The notes under the pieces were generated by a model. The model saw only the letters and a list, made by a program, of their open reading frames with translations. It had not been told where the DNA came from and did no database searches. A stretch of 30,198 nt of DNA from a virus. Position numbers and translations under genes: made by a program. The number at the start of each line of letters is the position of its first letter. Position 1 is the first letter of the stretch. Location of the stretch: positions 1 to 30,198 of IMG/VR virus record IMGVR_UViG_3300042450_000745. The stretch is one strand, 5' to 3'. This document shows, in pieces, positions 13,274 through 22,006 of this stretch.

Positions 13274-14388
13274 AAGTAGTTAAAGTTAGAAGTCCATTTA
13301 TAATACAAATAAACGAAACGGCTCAAATAGGTAGTAAAATAGAAATATTTATTTGGAATTATGGAGGCTCAGCTCCAGCAACTCCAACTTATACTTTGAG
13401 TAAACCGATACCGACTACAAATCAAAGATTGACGTCTTATAACGTTTCGAACTTTGTTAAAGAATATATCGATAACATAAAAGCAACTTACGTTCCATTT
13501 TACGGAGAGGTTGAACAAAATAACGAATGGGCATTATTTAGAGTAAAAAGATATAAATTAGTAGGAACTACATATACACTTTTAGACACGATAGACTATG
13601 TGGGTGTAAATGGTTTCACTAATTATACAGACGGAATACAAAACCCAAGCGAAGTAAAACTATTATTATTATCAAATACAAATATTAATAATTATTATTA
13701 TTCTCAAGCTACTTATCCAAGCTCATTAATACAGTATTTTAATTTATTAGTAGATAAGCCAACAGCCACAACTACCACAATAGATGTAAAATACGAAAGG
13801 ATAGACGGTACTGTTTATTCAATTACTAATAATTTAGCAGTTGGTTTTGGTGGAATTTTTAATTTCGCTCAACCTATTACACCCGTAAAAGCTAATGGTA
13901 ATTTTATTAACGGTTGCAAGGTTACAATCACATACACTCCAGCAACTGGAAGTCCAATAATTTTACCATCGTTTTTTACATATCCAGTTTGTGAGCCTAA
14001 ATACACGCCAGTACTTTGCGACTTTGTAAATAGATACGGAGGTTGGCAGACAATTACTTTTTTTAAGGCTCAAACCAATAACATAACAGCTAAAAGCGAC
14101 GAATATAAATTGATGCCAAAAGAGGTGGATTACAATGTATTTAGAGGACAGAGCAAATCGTTTAATTTTAACGGAAGTCAAAACGTAATTTTAAACTCAG
14201 GTTGGGTTGACGAGAATTATAGCGAGTTAATAACTGACTTACTTTTAAGCGAGACTGTATTATTAGATCAAAAGCCAGTTAATTTAAAAACTCAAAGCTC
14301 AGAGCTAAAAACAAAGGTAAAAAATAGACTTATTAATTATACAATAGAGTTTGAATATAATTTTAATTTAATAAATGACGTTATATAA
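13270..14388 (+). CDS. Probable tail/baseplate structural protein
   Basis: 372 residues, rich in beta strands, Thr, Asn and Tyr, with no signal peptide or helix-rich part. The last ~90 residues (DYNVFRGQSKSFNFNGSQNV, NSGWVDENYSELITDLLLSE, LINYTIEFEYNFN) follow a pattern I associate with tail proteins encoded just before the large baseplate protein in Bacteroidota phages. The adjacent position (the next ATG follows directly) supports a shared role in the distal tail, possibly Dit-like. Function beyond structural is not visible. Confidence 0.55.
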   Translation: MKVVKVRSPFIIQINETAQIGSKIEIFIWNYGGSAPATPTYTLSKPIPTTNQRLTSYNVSNFVKEYIDNIKATYVPFYGEVEQNNEWALFRVKRYKLVGTTYTLLDTIDYVGVNGFTNYTDGIQNPSEVKLLLLSNTNINNYYYSQATYPSSLIQYFNLLVDKPTATTTTIDVKYERIDGTVYSITNNLAVGFGGIFNFAQPITPVKANGNFINGCKVTITYTPATGSPIILPSFFTYPVCEPKYTPVLCDFVNRYGGWQTITFFKAQTNNITAKSDEYKLMPKEVDYNVFRGQSKSFNFNGSQNVILNSGWVDENYSELITDLLLSETVLLDQKPVNLKTQSSELKTKVKNRLINYTIEFEYNFNLINDVI

Positions 14389-16545
14389 ATGAAATTAAAT
14401 TTAGCTTTATTTTTAGAGACTACCAAATTAACAGATTTAACTCAAGGAGCGATTGGCTCTTTTAGTGATCGAGTTCAATCCGACGGAGGTACTTTTGACG
14501 CTGCAAATTGTTTAAGTACTACCTTAAATGATTTGGGTGGACTTAATGGAATTGGCAATGTTTACGAGCGCATCGACTTATTTAACGACGAGACTATCTC
14601 GATAACTCAAGTTATTCAAGACGTCAAAGATATTAGTCTAATTTTTACGAATTTTACTAAGACATTTTCAATTCCAGCGAGTGACGAAAACAATAGACTA
14701 TTTAAACATTATTATAATTACGATATTGACGGAGGTTTTGATGCGAGAGTAAAAATAAACGGGTATATCGAGATTGATGCCAACCGATTTAACAGTGGTA
14801 AAGTCAAACTTGAGGGTGTTGATATGAAAAATAATCAACCTTATGCTTATAGAATTACTTATTATGGCGATACGGTTAACCTAAAAGACGTTATCGGAGA
14901 GGATAAATTGAACGCTTTGCCTTTGTCAAACTATAATTTGGCTTATAATAACACAACTGTAAAGACAAAATTCCAAGCCAACCCAGCGACAACCGATGTA
15001 ATTGCACCTTTTATCTCGCATACTAATAGATATTTTTATGATAGCTCAAGCGGACACAGCGAAGAGCCTCACAATTTATATTATCAAAGTGGAGGAGGAC
15101 ACAATCACGGACTATTGTGGTCGGATTTAAAATATGCTATTCGTTTAGATGCGATTATCCAAGCTATCGGAACTCAATACGGATTGGTATTTAGCGACGA
15201 CTTTTTTAATAGTACCAATTTAGACTATTATAATTTATTTATGTGGTTACATAGAGCCAAAGGAGATGTACAAGGAGTTGAGAGTGGAATTTTGCCTCCT
15301 GAGTTAATTACAACTTGGGACTTTGGAAGTTCGATTTTTTTGCAAGACAATCAATATGAAGCTCCCTCTTATGTAACTATAAACACATTCTCAGCAACTG
15401 ATTACAAATTTATAATTTATAGGGATGGCGAATTATGGTGGTCGAGTAATACTTTAAACGGAACACAAAATGATTTACCAATTCCATCTTTATACCTTGA
15501 GGGAAGTTATACATTTTACATTCAAAGTCAGGTTGTCATTACAATAAATTCTATTATGTTACAACTTGGGTATTATTATGATGACCAAAATAATCAGCAA
15601 CAAATAGGATATGATAATTTTTTTACCTCAACTTTTAATACAAATAATACTTTTATTTTTGATATTGCTCAGCAAGTTCCTGAGATAAAAGTTATAGATT
15701 TTTTGACTGGTATTTTTAGAATGTTTAATCTTACGGCTTACGTTGAAAATGGAATTGTAATTGTAAAAACTTTAAATGATTTTTATGCAACCTCAGAAGT
15801 TTACGACGTTACGCAATATATCAAAGTAGATAGTAATAGCGTGAATGTGGCTTTACCTTTTAAACAAATCGAGTTTGGATATGAAGACACAAAAACGCTT
15901 TTGGCTTTAAAACATTCTCAGCAATTTAACTACGATTGGGCAAAAGAGATTTATAATGAAATGCCAGAAATTGAGGGACCGGTTTATAAAGTAATACTTC
16001 CATTTTCTCATTTTAAATATGAGCGACTATTTAATATAAACGCACCGACAACTCCTTTAAATATTCAGTGGGGATATTCGGCAACGGATAATTTTAACGC
16101 TGCGACAGGAAACTACGAGGCAGCGTTAGGGAAACCACTTTTATTTTATCCGATATTAGTCACTGGAGTGCCAAATATGTCTTGGAGACCTAACACTACA
16201 ACTCACGAAAATATTACGTCTTATATTGCTCCGTCTAATTCTTTGAGTTTTGATCCGAATGTAAGTAAAACAAACATAAATTTTAAGGCAGAATTGAACG
16301 AGTGGACTTTTGGAAACGATTTTACGGACACTTTATTTTTAAATTATTATCAGGATTACATTATGCAAGTTTTTAACCCTAAAAATAGACTAACAAAAAT
16401 AAAAGCGATTTTACCTTTGAGTATATTGTTAAATTTTGAATTAAATGATAGGTTTAAAATTGTGGATCGTCTATTTAGAATAAATAAAATTACTACTAAC
16501 TTAACAACTGGAGAGAGTGATATGGAACTCTTAAACGAATTATGA
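14389..16545 (+). CDS. Large baseplate/tail tip protein
   Basis: 718 residues. Residues ~55-160 (ERIDLFNDETISITQVIQDVKDISLIFTNFTKTFSIPASDENNRLFKHYYN ... FDARVKI) are the strongly conserved opening of a large Bacteroidota phage tail protein, here preceded by about 50 extra residues. These contain DRVQSDGGTFDAANCLSTTL, a motif also present in the tiny protein at 24795. The middle is Tyr/Asn-rich and beta-like; the C-terminus (LSILLNFELNDRFKIVDRLFRINKITTNLTTGESDMELL) resembles gp27/Tal-like hub ends. It probably forms the tail tip. ATGA overlap with the next gene. Confidence 0.7.
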   Translation: MKLNLALFLETTKLTDLTQGAIGSFSDRVQSDGGTFDAANCLSTTLNDLGGLNGIGNVYERIDLFNDETISITQVIQDVKDISLIFTNFTKTFSIPASDENNRLFKHYYNYDIDGGFDARVKINGYIEIDANRFNSGKVKLEGVDMKNNQPYAYRITYYGDTVNLKDVIGEDKLNALPLSNYNLAYNNTTVKTKFQANPATTDVIAPFISHTNRYFYDSSSGHSEEPHNLYYQSGGGHNHGLLWSDLKYAIRLDAIIQAIGTQYGLVFSDDFFNSTNLDYYNLFMWLHRAKGDVQGVESGILPPELITTWDFGSSIFLQDNQYEAPSYVTINTFSATDYKFIIYRDGELWWSSNTLNGTQNDLPIPSLYLEGSYTFYIQSQVVITINSIMLQLGYYYDDQNNQQQIGYDNFFTSTFNTNNTFIFDIAQQVPEIKVIDFLTGIFRMFNLTAYVENGIVIVKTLNDFYATSEVYDVTQYIKVDSNSVNVALPFKQIEFGYEDTKTLLALKHSQQFNYDWAKEIYNEMPEIEGPVYKVILPFSHFKYERLFNINAPTTPLNIQWGYSATDNFNAATGNYEAALGKPLLFYPILVTGVPNMSWRPNTTTHENITSYIAPSNSLSFDPNVSKTNINFKAELNEWTFGNDFTDTLFLNYYQDYIMQVFNPKNRLTKIKAILPLSILLNFELNDRFKIVDRLFRINKITTNLTTGESDMELLNEL

Positions 16546-16691
16546 TAAATAACATTTTAGAAATGCTCAAACACGCTGAGCAATACGAACACAATGAAAT
16601 AATCTCTTCCGCAAAAGGAAAATATGAACTTCCAAAATCTTATTTTGAACTATTTAAAAAAGCAATGAAATGGCAATCGAAAAAATAATTG
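16542..16691 (+). CDS. 49-residue protein before the tape measure
   Basis: ATG at 16542 overlaps the baseplate stop as ATGA, and the 3' end overlaps the tape measure start by 22 bp. The product is helical and charged (ILEMLKHAEQYEHNEIISSAKGKYELPKSYFELFKKAMK). No known family. Coupling on both sides argues that it is translated; a tail assembly accessory is plausible. Confidence 0.6.
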
Positions 16692-18682
16692 ATTTAAAAA
16701 TTCAAGGTAATGCAGACGAGGCTGTCGGAACCTTACGCTCACAATTAAAACAAGCTCAAGCGGAAGTTGCAACTTTGTCAGAAAAATTCGGAGTTACTTC
16801 GGTTGAAGCTGCTAACGCTGCAACAAAAGCCGCTGAGTTAAGAGATAGGATTGGAGATGCAAGCGCTTTGACAGATGCGTTTAATCCTGACGCTAAATTT
16901 AAAGCTGTGACTTCGTCTTTGGCTGGAGTTGCCTCAGGATTTGGAGCTATACAATCCTCAATGGCGTTATTTGGAGCAGAGTCTCAAGACGTTGAAAAAA
17001 CGCTTTTAAAAGTTCAAAGCGCAATGCAATTAACTCAATTCTTACAACAGTCAGGAGAGAGTATCGACTCGTTTCAACAATTGGGTGCGGTTATTCAATC
17101 GACAACTTCTTATCAAAAATTAAATAGTCTTGCAACCGCTGCCGCAGCGGCCGTTCAAAAATTATTCACCGGTGCGGTAAATACGACAGCAACTTCATTT
17201 AACGCTTTAAAAACCGCAATAGTATCGACAGGAATTGGAGCTTTGGTTGTAGGTATTGGCTATTTGATAGCTAAAATGAATGAGAATGCGGATGCAACTG
17301 AAAAATTGACTTTAGAGCAAGAGTCTTTAAATAAACAGCTTGAAATTACAAAAAAATTAACCGACGACAATGCGAAAGCAATTGATTATGATACTCAAAT
17401 AAAATTAGCAAATGCTAAAAAAGTTGGTGCGTCGGATAAGGAGTTATTGCGAATACAATTAGACGGTTACGAGGCTAAGGGAAAGGCAAATAATAAAGAG
17501 ATTGAGGATATTCAAAACACTCAAAGTAAAGCAATTAATTTAACAAAAGAGCAAAATAAAAGAATACAGGATTTAAGAGAGCAAAATTTAGATTTACAAA
17601 GGAAAGGAAATGTAGATATTGCTAATTCGGATGCTGACTTAGCTAATAAACAAAGAGAGGCAAGTAAAAAAGCTGGAGAAGAGAGCGCAGCAAATAAAAA
17701 GAAAAATAGAGAAGAGAGAGAGGCTGAAAGGAAAAAAGACGCTGAGGCTTTAAAGGCAGCATTACAAGCGCAAAAAGATGCTGAGTTAATCCAAAGACAA
17801 GAGATAACAAAAGCAATAGGAGACGCTCAAGACAAACAAGCTGAGGCTAATATGACAGCTAGCGAGGTAGAGCAAAGAGTTGTTAAAGATAAATATTTTG
17901 GTTTAATCGAGTTAGCAAAACAACAAAACCGATCAAAGGAGGAAATTGACGCATTAGAAGTTCAAAGGCTAAATGAATTAAATGACATAAAAGATAAATT
18001 TCGACTTCAAGACGACGAGAAAAAAACGGCAGAGTTAGAAAAAATAGTAAGTGACTCAACGGCAACTTTTGACGCGAGACTTGCTGCAATAGACGCAGAG
18101 CAAGCCTTATTTGAAAAGCAATTTGAAGACAAAGTAATTACAGAGGAAGAGTATAATCGTAAAGTAAAAGGATTATCAAAGTCAAGAGAGGATATTGACA
18201 AAGCAGAGAAAGCAGCAAAGGCAGCAAACTTAAAAGCGGTTGGAGATTTGTTAGGAAACCTATCAAGTCTTTTGGGTGAAAGTACCGCAGCGGGTAAAGC
18301 GGCAGCGGTTGCTCAAGCGACTATCTCAACTTACCAAGCGGCTGTTTCGTCTTATAATTCATTATCAGGTATTCCAATTGTGGGGCCGGCTTTGGGAGCT
18401 GTAGCTGCTGGAGTTGCTGTTGCCTCAGGAATTGCAAATGTAAATAAAATTTTATCAGTACAAGTGCCAGGCGGAGGAGGTGGAGGAGGTACAGCTCCAA
18501 CTGCAGCGGCGATGCCGTCGCCTCCAAGTTTCAACACGGTTGGATCAAGTTCAACAAATCAACTCGCTCAGACGATAGGAAGTCAATCTCAAACTCCGAT
18601 AAAAACTTTTGTTGTAGCGTCGGACGTTAGTACAGCTCAGGCTCTCGATAGGTCAATTATATCGAATGCGTCGATAGGTTAA
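16670..18682 (+). CDS. Tail tape measure protein
   Basis: 670 residues. The N-terminal ~130 (LRSQLKQAQAEVATLSEKFG ... AAELRDRIGDA ... FNPDAKFKAVTSSLAGVASGFGAIQSSMALFG) are the typical start of Bacteroidota tape measures. A hydrophobic membrane-like helix lies at ~182-203 (VSTGIGALVVGIGYLIAKM). A long, highly charged coiled coil follows (~205-510), then an Ala-rich hydrophobic segment (VVGPALGAVAAGVAVASGIANV-like) and a Gly/Pro-rich tail (~600-625). It sets tail length; at about 0.15 nm per residue, as in lambda-like tails, the tail would be near 100 nm. Last gene of the tail operon, followed by 341 bp of non-coding DNA. Confidence 0.88.
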   Translation: MAIEKIIDLKIQGNADEAVGTLRSQLKQAQAEVATLSEKFGVTSVEAANAATKAAELRDRIGDASALTDAFNPDAKFKAVTSSLAGVASGFGAIQSSMALFGAESQDVEKTLLKVQSAMQLTQFLQQSGESIDSFQQLGAVIQSTTSYQKLNSLATAAAAAVQKLFTGAVNTTATSFNALKTAIVSTGIGALVVGIGYLIAKMNENADATEKLTLEQESLNKQLEITKKLTDDNAKAIDYDTQIKLANAKKVGASDKELLRIQLDGYEAKGKANNKEIEDIQNTQSKAINLTKEQNKRIQDLREQNLDLQRKGNVDIANSDADLANKQREASKKAGEESAANKKKNREEREAERKKDAEALKAALQAQKDAELIQRQEITKAIGDAQDKQAEANMTASEVEQRVVKDKYFGLIELAKQQNRSKEEIDALEVQRLNELNDIKDKFRLQDDEKKTAELEKIVSDSTATFDARLAAIDAEQALFEKQFEDKVITEEEYNRKVKGLSKSREDIDKAEKAAKAANLKAVGDLLGNLSSLLGESTAAGKAAAVAQATISTYQAAVSSYNSLSGIPIVGPALGAVAAGVAVASGIANVNKILSVQVPGGGGGGGTAPTAAAMPSPPSFNTVGSSSTNQLAQTIGSQSQTPIKTFVVASDVSTAQALDRSIISNASIG

Positions 18683-18727
18683 TATAGATAAAATCTATTA
18701 TAAAAATATTTAGTATAGATAAAATCT
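18683..18727. repeat. 14-bp direct repeat TATAGATAAAATCT, two copies
   Basis: Identical copies at 18683-18696 and 18714-18727, 31 bp apart, just after the tape measure stop. The spacing of about three helical turns would put both on the same DNA face, as for a protein binding site. Nothing else is recognised nearby except an imperfect AT-rich hairpin around 18784-18816. Confidence 0.6.
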
Positions 18728-18888
18728 TGAGCTGTGAAGTATTGATTTTATTAGGATTTTGCGTTAAATTAAAAAACTTTAAAAAGACAATATAATATAT
18801 ATAAAGTCCTTTTAATTAAAATAAACGTTTAAAAATAGCCTTAAAATTAATATGGATTTACAAGCTAAAAGTTAAAATAAAAAATAAA

Positions 18889-18942
18889 TTTTAAGCCTAT
18901 AACCTTAAAAAATAAATTAATTTTAAGGTTATAGGCTTAAAA
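18889..18942. repeat. 22-bp perfect inverted repeat in the tail-head intergenic region
   Basis: Left arm 18889-18910 and right arm 18921-18942 are perfectly complementary (core AAGCCTATAACCTT), with a 10-nt AT spacer. On the + strand the stem is followed by A-rich DNA, so it is not a classical terminator for the tail operon. Read on the - strand it is followed by T-rich DNA and would terminate antisense transcription. A role as protein binding site, RNA processing hairpin or replication structure is possible. Confidence 0.8.
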
Positions 18943-18988
18943 AACAAAAAAAAAGTTGTGTCATTAAATTAAAATTTAATGCAAAAAG

Positions 18989-19026
18989 TTTATAACAAAA
19001 CACTAAAAAAAAGTTATAGTAATATG
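18989..19026 (+). promoter_or_regulatory. Late bipartite element, copy 3 (head operon)
   Basis: ACAAAACACT starts at 18995 and GTTATA at 19013, again 18 bp apart, and the ATG at 19024 lies 11 bp after the start of GTTATA. Here the spacer is a run of A instead of T, so the boxes rather than the T run are conserved. It argues for a protease start at 19024 instead of the ATG at 18979. Confidence 0.6.
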
Positions 19027-20118
19027 GAGACTTACAAAGTTATTTTTAACGAAGAGGAAAACGAGGGAGTTTATGCTGTGTCTTTAGTTTCAGATCCAGC
19101 GATAGGAGTTAATTTTATAACGCTATCAAATCAAAAAGAAATTAAACTTGCAACCGTAAATGAGGAGCAACGAATTTTGATGGGTGCAATATTAATTCCA
19201 AACCAACCGATTTACAGAAATCAGGACGGACACGAATTTAATATCGTATTCCCAAAAGAAACGATAAAACAAGTTCAACAAAATTTCGCATTAAAGGGGT
19301 ATCAAAATAATTCAACCATTGAACACTCAGGAAATAATATTGCAAATGTAACATTTGTTGAAAGTTGGATAAAAGAGGACGAGGTACACGATAAGTCAGT
19401 ACACTACGGATTTAACGAAGAGGTTGGGACTTGGTTTGGATTAATGAAAATTAATAACGACGAGATTTGGAACGATTACGTTAAGACTGGTAAAGTCAAA
19501 GGATTTTCGATTGACGGAGTCTTTGATATGGAGAAAGTAAATTTAAAAACAGAGATTAATATGAATTTAGAAAGTATCGTTAACGCGATAAAAGATGGTT
19601 TCGCATCGATAAAATTATCGAACGAGGCAGAGCAAGTTAAAGTCGTTATTGCAATGGCTACAATGATGCTAAAAGATGGTGTGACTATTTTAGAGGCTGA
19701 GTCTTTTGAGGCTGAGCAAGCGGTTTTTATCGTTACTGAAAATGGCGACAAAGTTCCAGCTCCAGTTGGAAAACACGAACTTGAAGACGGAAGAATTTTA
19801 GTAATTACTCAAGAGGGAATAATTGCTGAGATTAAAGACGCAATGGTTGAAGAGGAAACTCCAGCCGATGACGTTGAGGTTGAAGTTGAAATGACAACTG
19901 AGGAAATGATTAAAGCAATCGTAACCAATATGAGCGTTGAAGTTTCAAAACAAATTGAAGCAATTAGAACTGAATTAAGTGCTAAAATTGCTGAGGTTAA
20001 AACTACTCAAGTTGAAGTGAAAGCGTCAACAAAAGCAAAGCCGGAAGTTGCTGAAACTTCAACAAAAAACGTGAAACTTTCAAGATCACAAAAAATATTA
20101 AATAACTTAAAAAAATAA
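19024..20118 (+). CDS. XkdF-like prohead protease fused to a scaffold-like region
   Basis: From ATG 19024 the product has 364 residues. Residues ~1-170 (EGVYAVSLVSDPAIGVNF ... MGAILIPNQPIYR ... STIEHSG ... VESWIKEDE ... WFGLMKINNDEIWNDYVKTGKVKGFSIDGVF) match the phage XkdF serine protease domain, including the TIEHSG and GFSIDG segments. The rest is acidic and helical (DVEVEVEMTTEEMIKAIVTNMSVEVSKQIEAIRTELSAKI), as expected for an internal scaffold that the protease degrades in maturation, and ends with a basic helix. It precedes the capsid gene by 9 bp. The start is set by the late element at 18989-19026. Confidence 0.82.
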   Translation: METYKVIFNEEENEGVYAVSLVSDPAIGVNFITLSNQKEIKLATVNEEQRILMGAILIPNQPIYRNQDGHEFNIVFPKETIKQVQQNFALKGYQNNSTIEHSGNNIANVTFVESWIKEDEVHDKSVHYGFNEEVGTWFGLMKINNDEIWNDYVKTGKVKGFSIDGVFDMEKVNLKTEINMNLESIVNAIKDGFASIKLSNEAEQVKVVIAMATMMLKDGVTILEAESFEAEQAVFIVTENGDKVPAPVGKHELEDGRILVITQEGIIAEIKDAMVEEETPADDVEVEVEMTTEEMIKAIVTNMSVEVSKQIEAIRTELSAKIAEVKTTQVEVKASTKAKPEVAETSTKNVKLSRSQKILNNLKK

Positions 20119-20127
20119 TTTAAAAAA

Positions 20128-21030
20128 ATGGCTACAACTACAACTGTAAGTTCAAACTACAACGGAACGGCTGCCGGTGCAATTATCGGTCAAGCGTTCA
20201 AAACTATTGACACAATAGAAAAAAACGCGGTTACTATCGCTGAAAACGTAAACCATAAATTGTCTTTGCGTAAAATTGCGTACACAGACGGAACAACTGC
20301 TTATACTTGCGGTTTTGCTCCAGCTGGTACAATCGTTTTAAACGAAAATACAATCGAGCCTTTCAAATTCAAAAATGATTTTGATGTTTGTAAAGAAGAT
20401 TTCAGACAGACTTGGTCTGACGGAATTATGGGAGCGGGAGCTGCTAACTCAAGCGCACCAAGCGATATTATGGACGCTATCCAAGCGGAAGTTTTAGGAG
20501 CTATCGGTGAAAAATTAGAGTCTGACATGTGGACGTCTTCAACTAACTTTGACGGTTTCTTAACTTTATTCGCTGACGATGCTGACGTTAACAAACCAAC
20601 TGCTGACGCTACGGTTACCGAGGCAAATGTATTGGCTAAATATTTAAAACCAGCTTTAAACGACGTGCCAGTTGCATTGAGAAATAAAGAGTTAATCATT
20701 GCTGTATCTCCAGACGTTGCTCAGGCTTACGCTTTTTACTTATCTACTCAAGGGATTGTTTATGGAATGGGAAATACTGATTTTGCTTTAGCATTCGGAC
20801 GTCACACTTTGACTGTATTAAACGGATTGCCATCAAACTCAGTTGTTATCTACGAACGTAAAAACTTAGTATTTGCGACAGGCTTAACAGCTGATCACAA
20901 CCAAGTTGCACTTGTTGACGAAGACGAAATCGGTTTATTGACTGGTAAAGTTAGAGGTAAAGTAGTTTACAACGTAGGTGTTGGATACTACAACGCAGAG
21001 GAAATTGTTTGGTTATCTTACGAAGCATAA
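20128..21030 (+). CDS. Major capsid protein (HK97 fold)
   Basis: 300 residues. Codon use is the most regular in the window (more C-ending codons, as in highly expressed genes). The C-terminal half carries LIIAVSPDVAQAYAFYL, FGRHTLTVLNGLPSNSVVIYERKNLVFATGL, DHNQVALVDEDEIGLLTGKVRGKVVYNVGVGYY. This is the arrangement of Bacteroidota HK97-type capsid proteins (P-domain strand, loop, A-domain). It follows directly after the protease/scaffold and is closed by a strong terminator at 21044-21069, as expected for an abundant structural protein. It forms the icosahedral shell. Confidence 0.88.
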   Translation: MATTTTVSSNYNGTAAGAIIGQAFKTIDTIEKNAVTIAENVNHKLSLRKIAYTDGTTAYTCGFAPAGTIVLNENTIEPFKFKNDFDVCKEDFRQTWSDGIMGAGAANSSAPSDIMDAIQAEVLGAIGEKLESDMWTSSTNFDGFLTLFADDADVNKPTADATVTEANVLAKYLKPALNDVPVALRNKELIIAVSPDVAQAYAFYLSTQGIVYGMGNTDFALAFGRHTLTVLNGLPSNSVVIYERKNLVFATGLTADHNQVALVDEDEIGLLTGKVRGKVVYNVGVGYYNAEEIVWLSYEA

Positions 21031-21043
21031 TATTAACATAAAT

Positions 21044-21069
21044 ACCGCTCATTAAGTTGGGCGGTTTTT
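21044..21069 (+). terminator. Intrinsic terminator after the major capsid gene
   Basis: Stem ACCGCTC (21044-21050) / GGGCGGT (21059-21065), 7 bp with one T-G pair, 8-nt loop, followed by TTTTT. The next gene starts only 20 bp later without an obvious promoter, so partial read-through must feed it, which would favour capsid production. Confidence 0.85.
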
Positions 21070-21088
21070 AATAAAAAAATATATATAT

Positions 21089-21613
21089 ATGTCATGTCTT
21101 ATTAGTGCTGGAAAATTGCTTGGATGCAAAGACCAGCGAGGAGGTTATAAAAATTTATACTTTGCAAATTACGACGATTATAGTTTTGTTATTGCAGCTC
21201 ACGAGGTTACAAGTTTGGGATCTTTAGACGAAGTTTTCAAATACGAAGTTAAAGCGACTACAAATACATTAACAGAAACCGGAACAAGCTCACAGGATAA
21301 CGGAACTTTTTTAAACGCTCAATCTTTAGCGGTTACACTTCCAAAATTGTCGGCTGACTTACAAGCTCAGGTACAATTGATTTGCGCGTCTCGTCCTTAC
21401 GTTTTCGTAGAGGATTATAATGGAAATATTATTTTAGTTGGTGCAGCTAACGGAACGATGTCAAATTGCACAAAAGTAACCGGAGGAGCTGGAGCTGACT
21501 TGTCAGGTTTCACTTTGACGATTGCTGGAGAAGAGAGCAATTTAAGTCCATTTTTGGACTCAGCAACTAAGAGCGCATTATTCGCTTTAGTTAGCAACGT
21601 GGTTGTTTCCTAA
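21089..21613 (+). CDS. Putative major tail tube protein
   Basis: 174 residues, beta-rich with a Cys-containing N-terminus (MSCLISAGKLLGCKDQRGGYKNLYFANYDDYSF). The segments FEDYNGNIILVGAANG-like (residues ~109-125) and GGAGADLSGFTLTIAGEESNLSPFL (~133-157) follow the pattern of tail tube-like structural proteins in Bacteroidota phages: VEDxNGxxxxxGxxNG, then GxxxxDLxGxxLTxxGEE. It sits between capsid and portal genes and is followed by its own terminator, consistent with an abundant virion protein. Alternative: a head decoration protein. Confidence 0.55.
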   Translation: MSCLISAGKLLGCKDQRGGYKNLYFANYDDYSFVIAAHEVTSLGSLDEVFKYEVKATTNTLTETGTSSQDNGTFLNAQSLAVTLPKLSADLQAQVQLICASRPYVFVEDYNGNIILVGAANGTMSNCTKVTGGAGADLSGFTLTIAGEESNLSPFLDSATKSALFALVSNVVVS

Positions 21614-21632
21614 TTTTCTTTCATAGTTTTTT

Positions 21633-21661
21633 AAAAAAAAGTCACTTCGGTGGCTTTTTTT
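21633..21661 (+). terminator. Intrinsic terminator with TTCG loop
   Basis: AAAGTCAC (ending 21645) and GTGGCTTT (from 21650) pair around a TTCG tetraloop at 21646-21649 with one T-G pair; A and T runs on both sides allow it to work in either direction. Confidence 0.88.
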
Positions 21662-21696
21662 GTTACAAAACACTTTTTTTTAGTTATATTAATATG
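21659..21696 (+). promoter_or_regulatory. Late bipartite element, copy 4 (portal operon)
   Basis: TTTG (21659-21662 when read from the T run), ACAAAACACT from 21665, GTTATA at 21683, ATG at 21694. The ACAAAA-to-GTTATA distance is 18 bp and GTTATA-to-ATG 11 bp. It shares the 12-mer TTTGTTACAAAA with copy 1 (8456-8467). It lies directly after the terminator, where a new promoter is needed. Confidence 0.65.
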
Positions 21697-22002
21697 TGGA
21701 TATTTAATTTAACAGCGCCTTATCAATTCAAATGTATTCCTCGTTATTATAACGAGGGCGAATTGACGTTTTTTTTACGCGATGAGCTTAGAGATATTAC
21801 TTATACTATTGAAGTTTTAGAAATTTTATACGAAAATAAGATTTTAAAATTAGATTTTGATGAGCCTATTTTAATAGAGGGGCAAAGTTTTGAAATTACA
21901 ATAAATGAGGACGACGTTTTAATATATAGAGGCAAGGCTTTTGCAACTGCTCAGACTGACTTAGAAAATTTTGAACTCAACAAAGGAGTTTTAAAAGTAT
22001 AA
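21694..22002 (+). CDS. Hypothetical 102-residue protein before portal
   Basis: All-beta appearance (MWIFNLTAPYQFKCIPRYYNEGELTFFLRD, DITYTIEVLEILYENKILKLDF, GQSFEITINEDDVLIYRGKAF). No family recognised; the strand pattern and acidic tail would suit a small virion or tail accessory. Its start is fixed by the late element, which ends exactly at this ATG. It is the first gene of the portal operon, 4 bp before the portal start. Confidence 0.65.
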   Translation: MWIFNLTAPYQFKCIPRYYNEGELTFFLRDELRDITYTIEVLEILYENKILKLDFDEPILIEGQSFEITINEDDVLIYRGKAFATAQTDLENFELNKGVLKV

Positions 22003-22006
22003 ATTT

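Noticed and set aside
18979-19023. Upstream ATG (18979) as the protease start
   Set aside because: The conserved late element spans 18989-19026 and ends at ATG 19024, as in two other operons; the 15 extra residues are basic and do not look like the XkdF N-terminus.
20301-20699. Minus-strand frame of 132 codons inside the major capsid gene
   Set aside because: The antisense of a gene with very regular codon use often stays open; no motif or start signal supports it.
21064-21090. AT-repeat TATATATATATG before 21089 as a fifth late element
   Set aside because: It lacks the ACAAAA and GTTATA boxes at the proper distance; it is only an AT run after a terminator.
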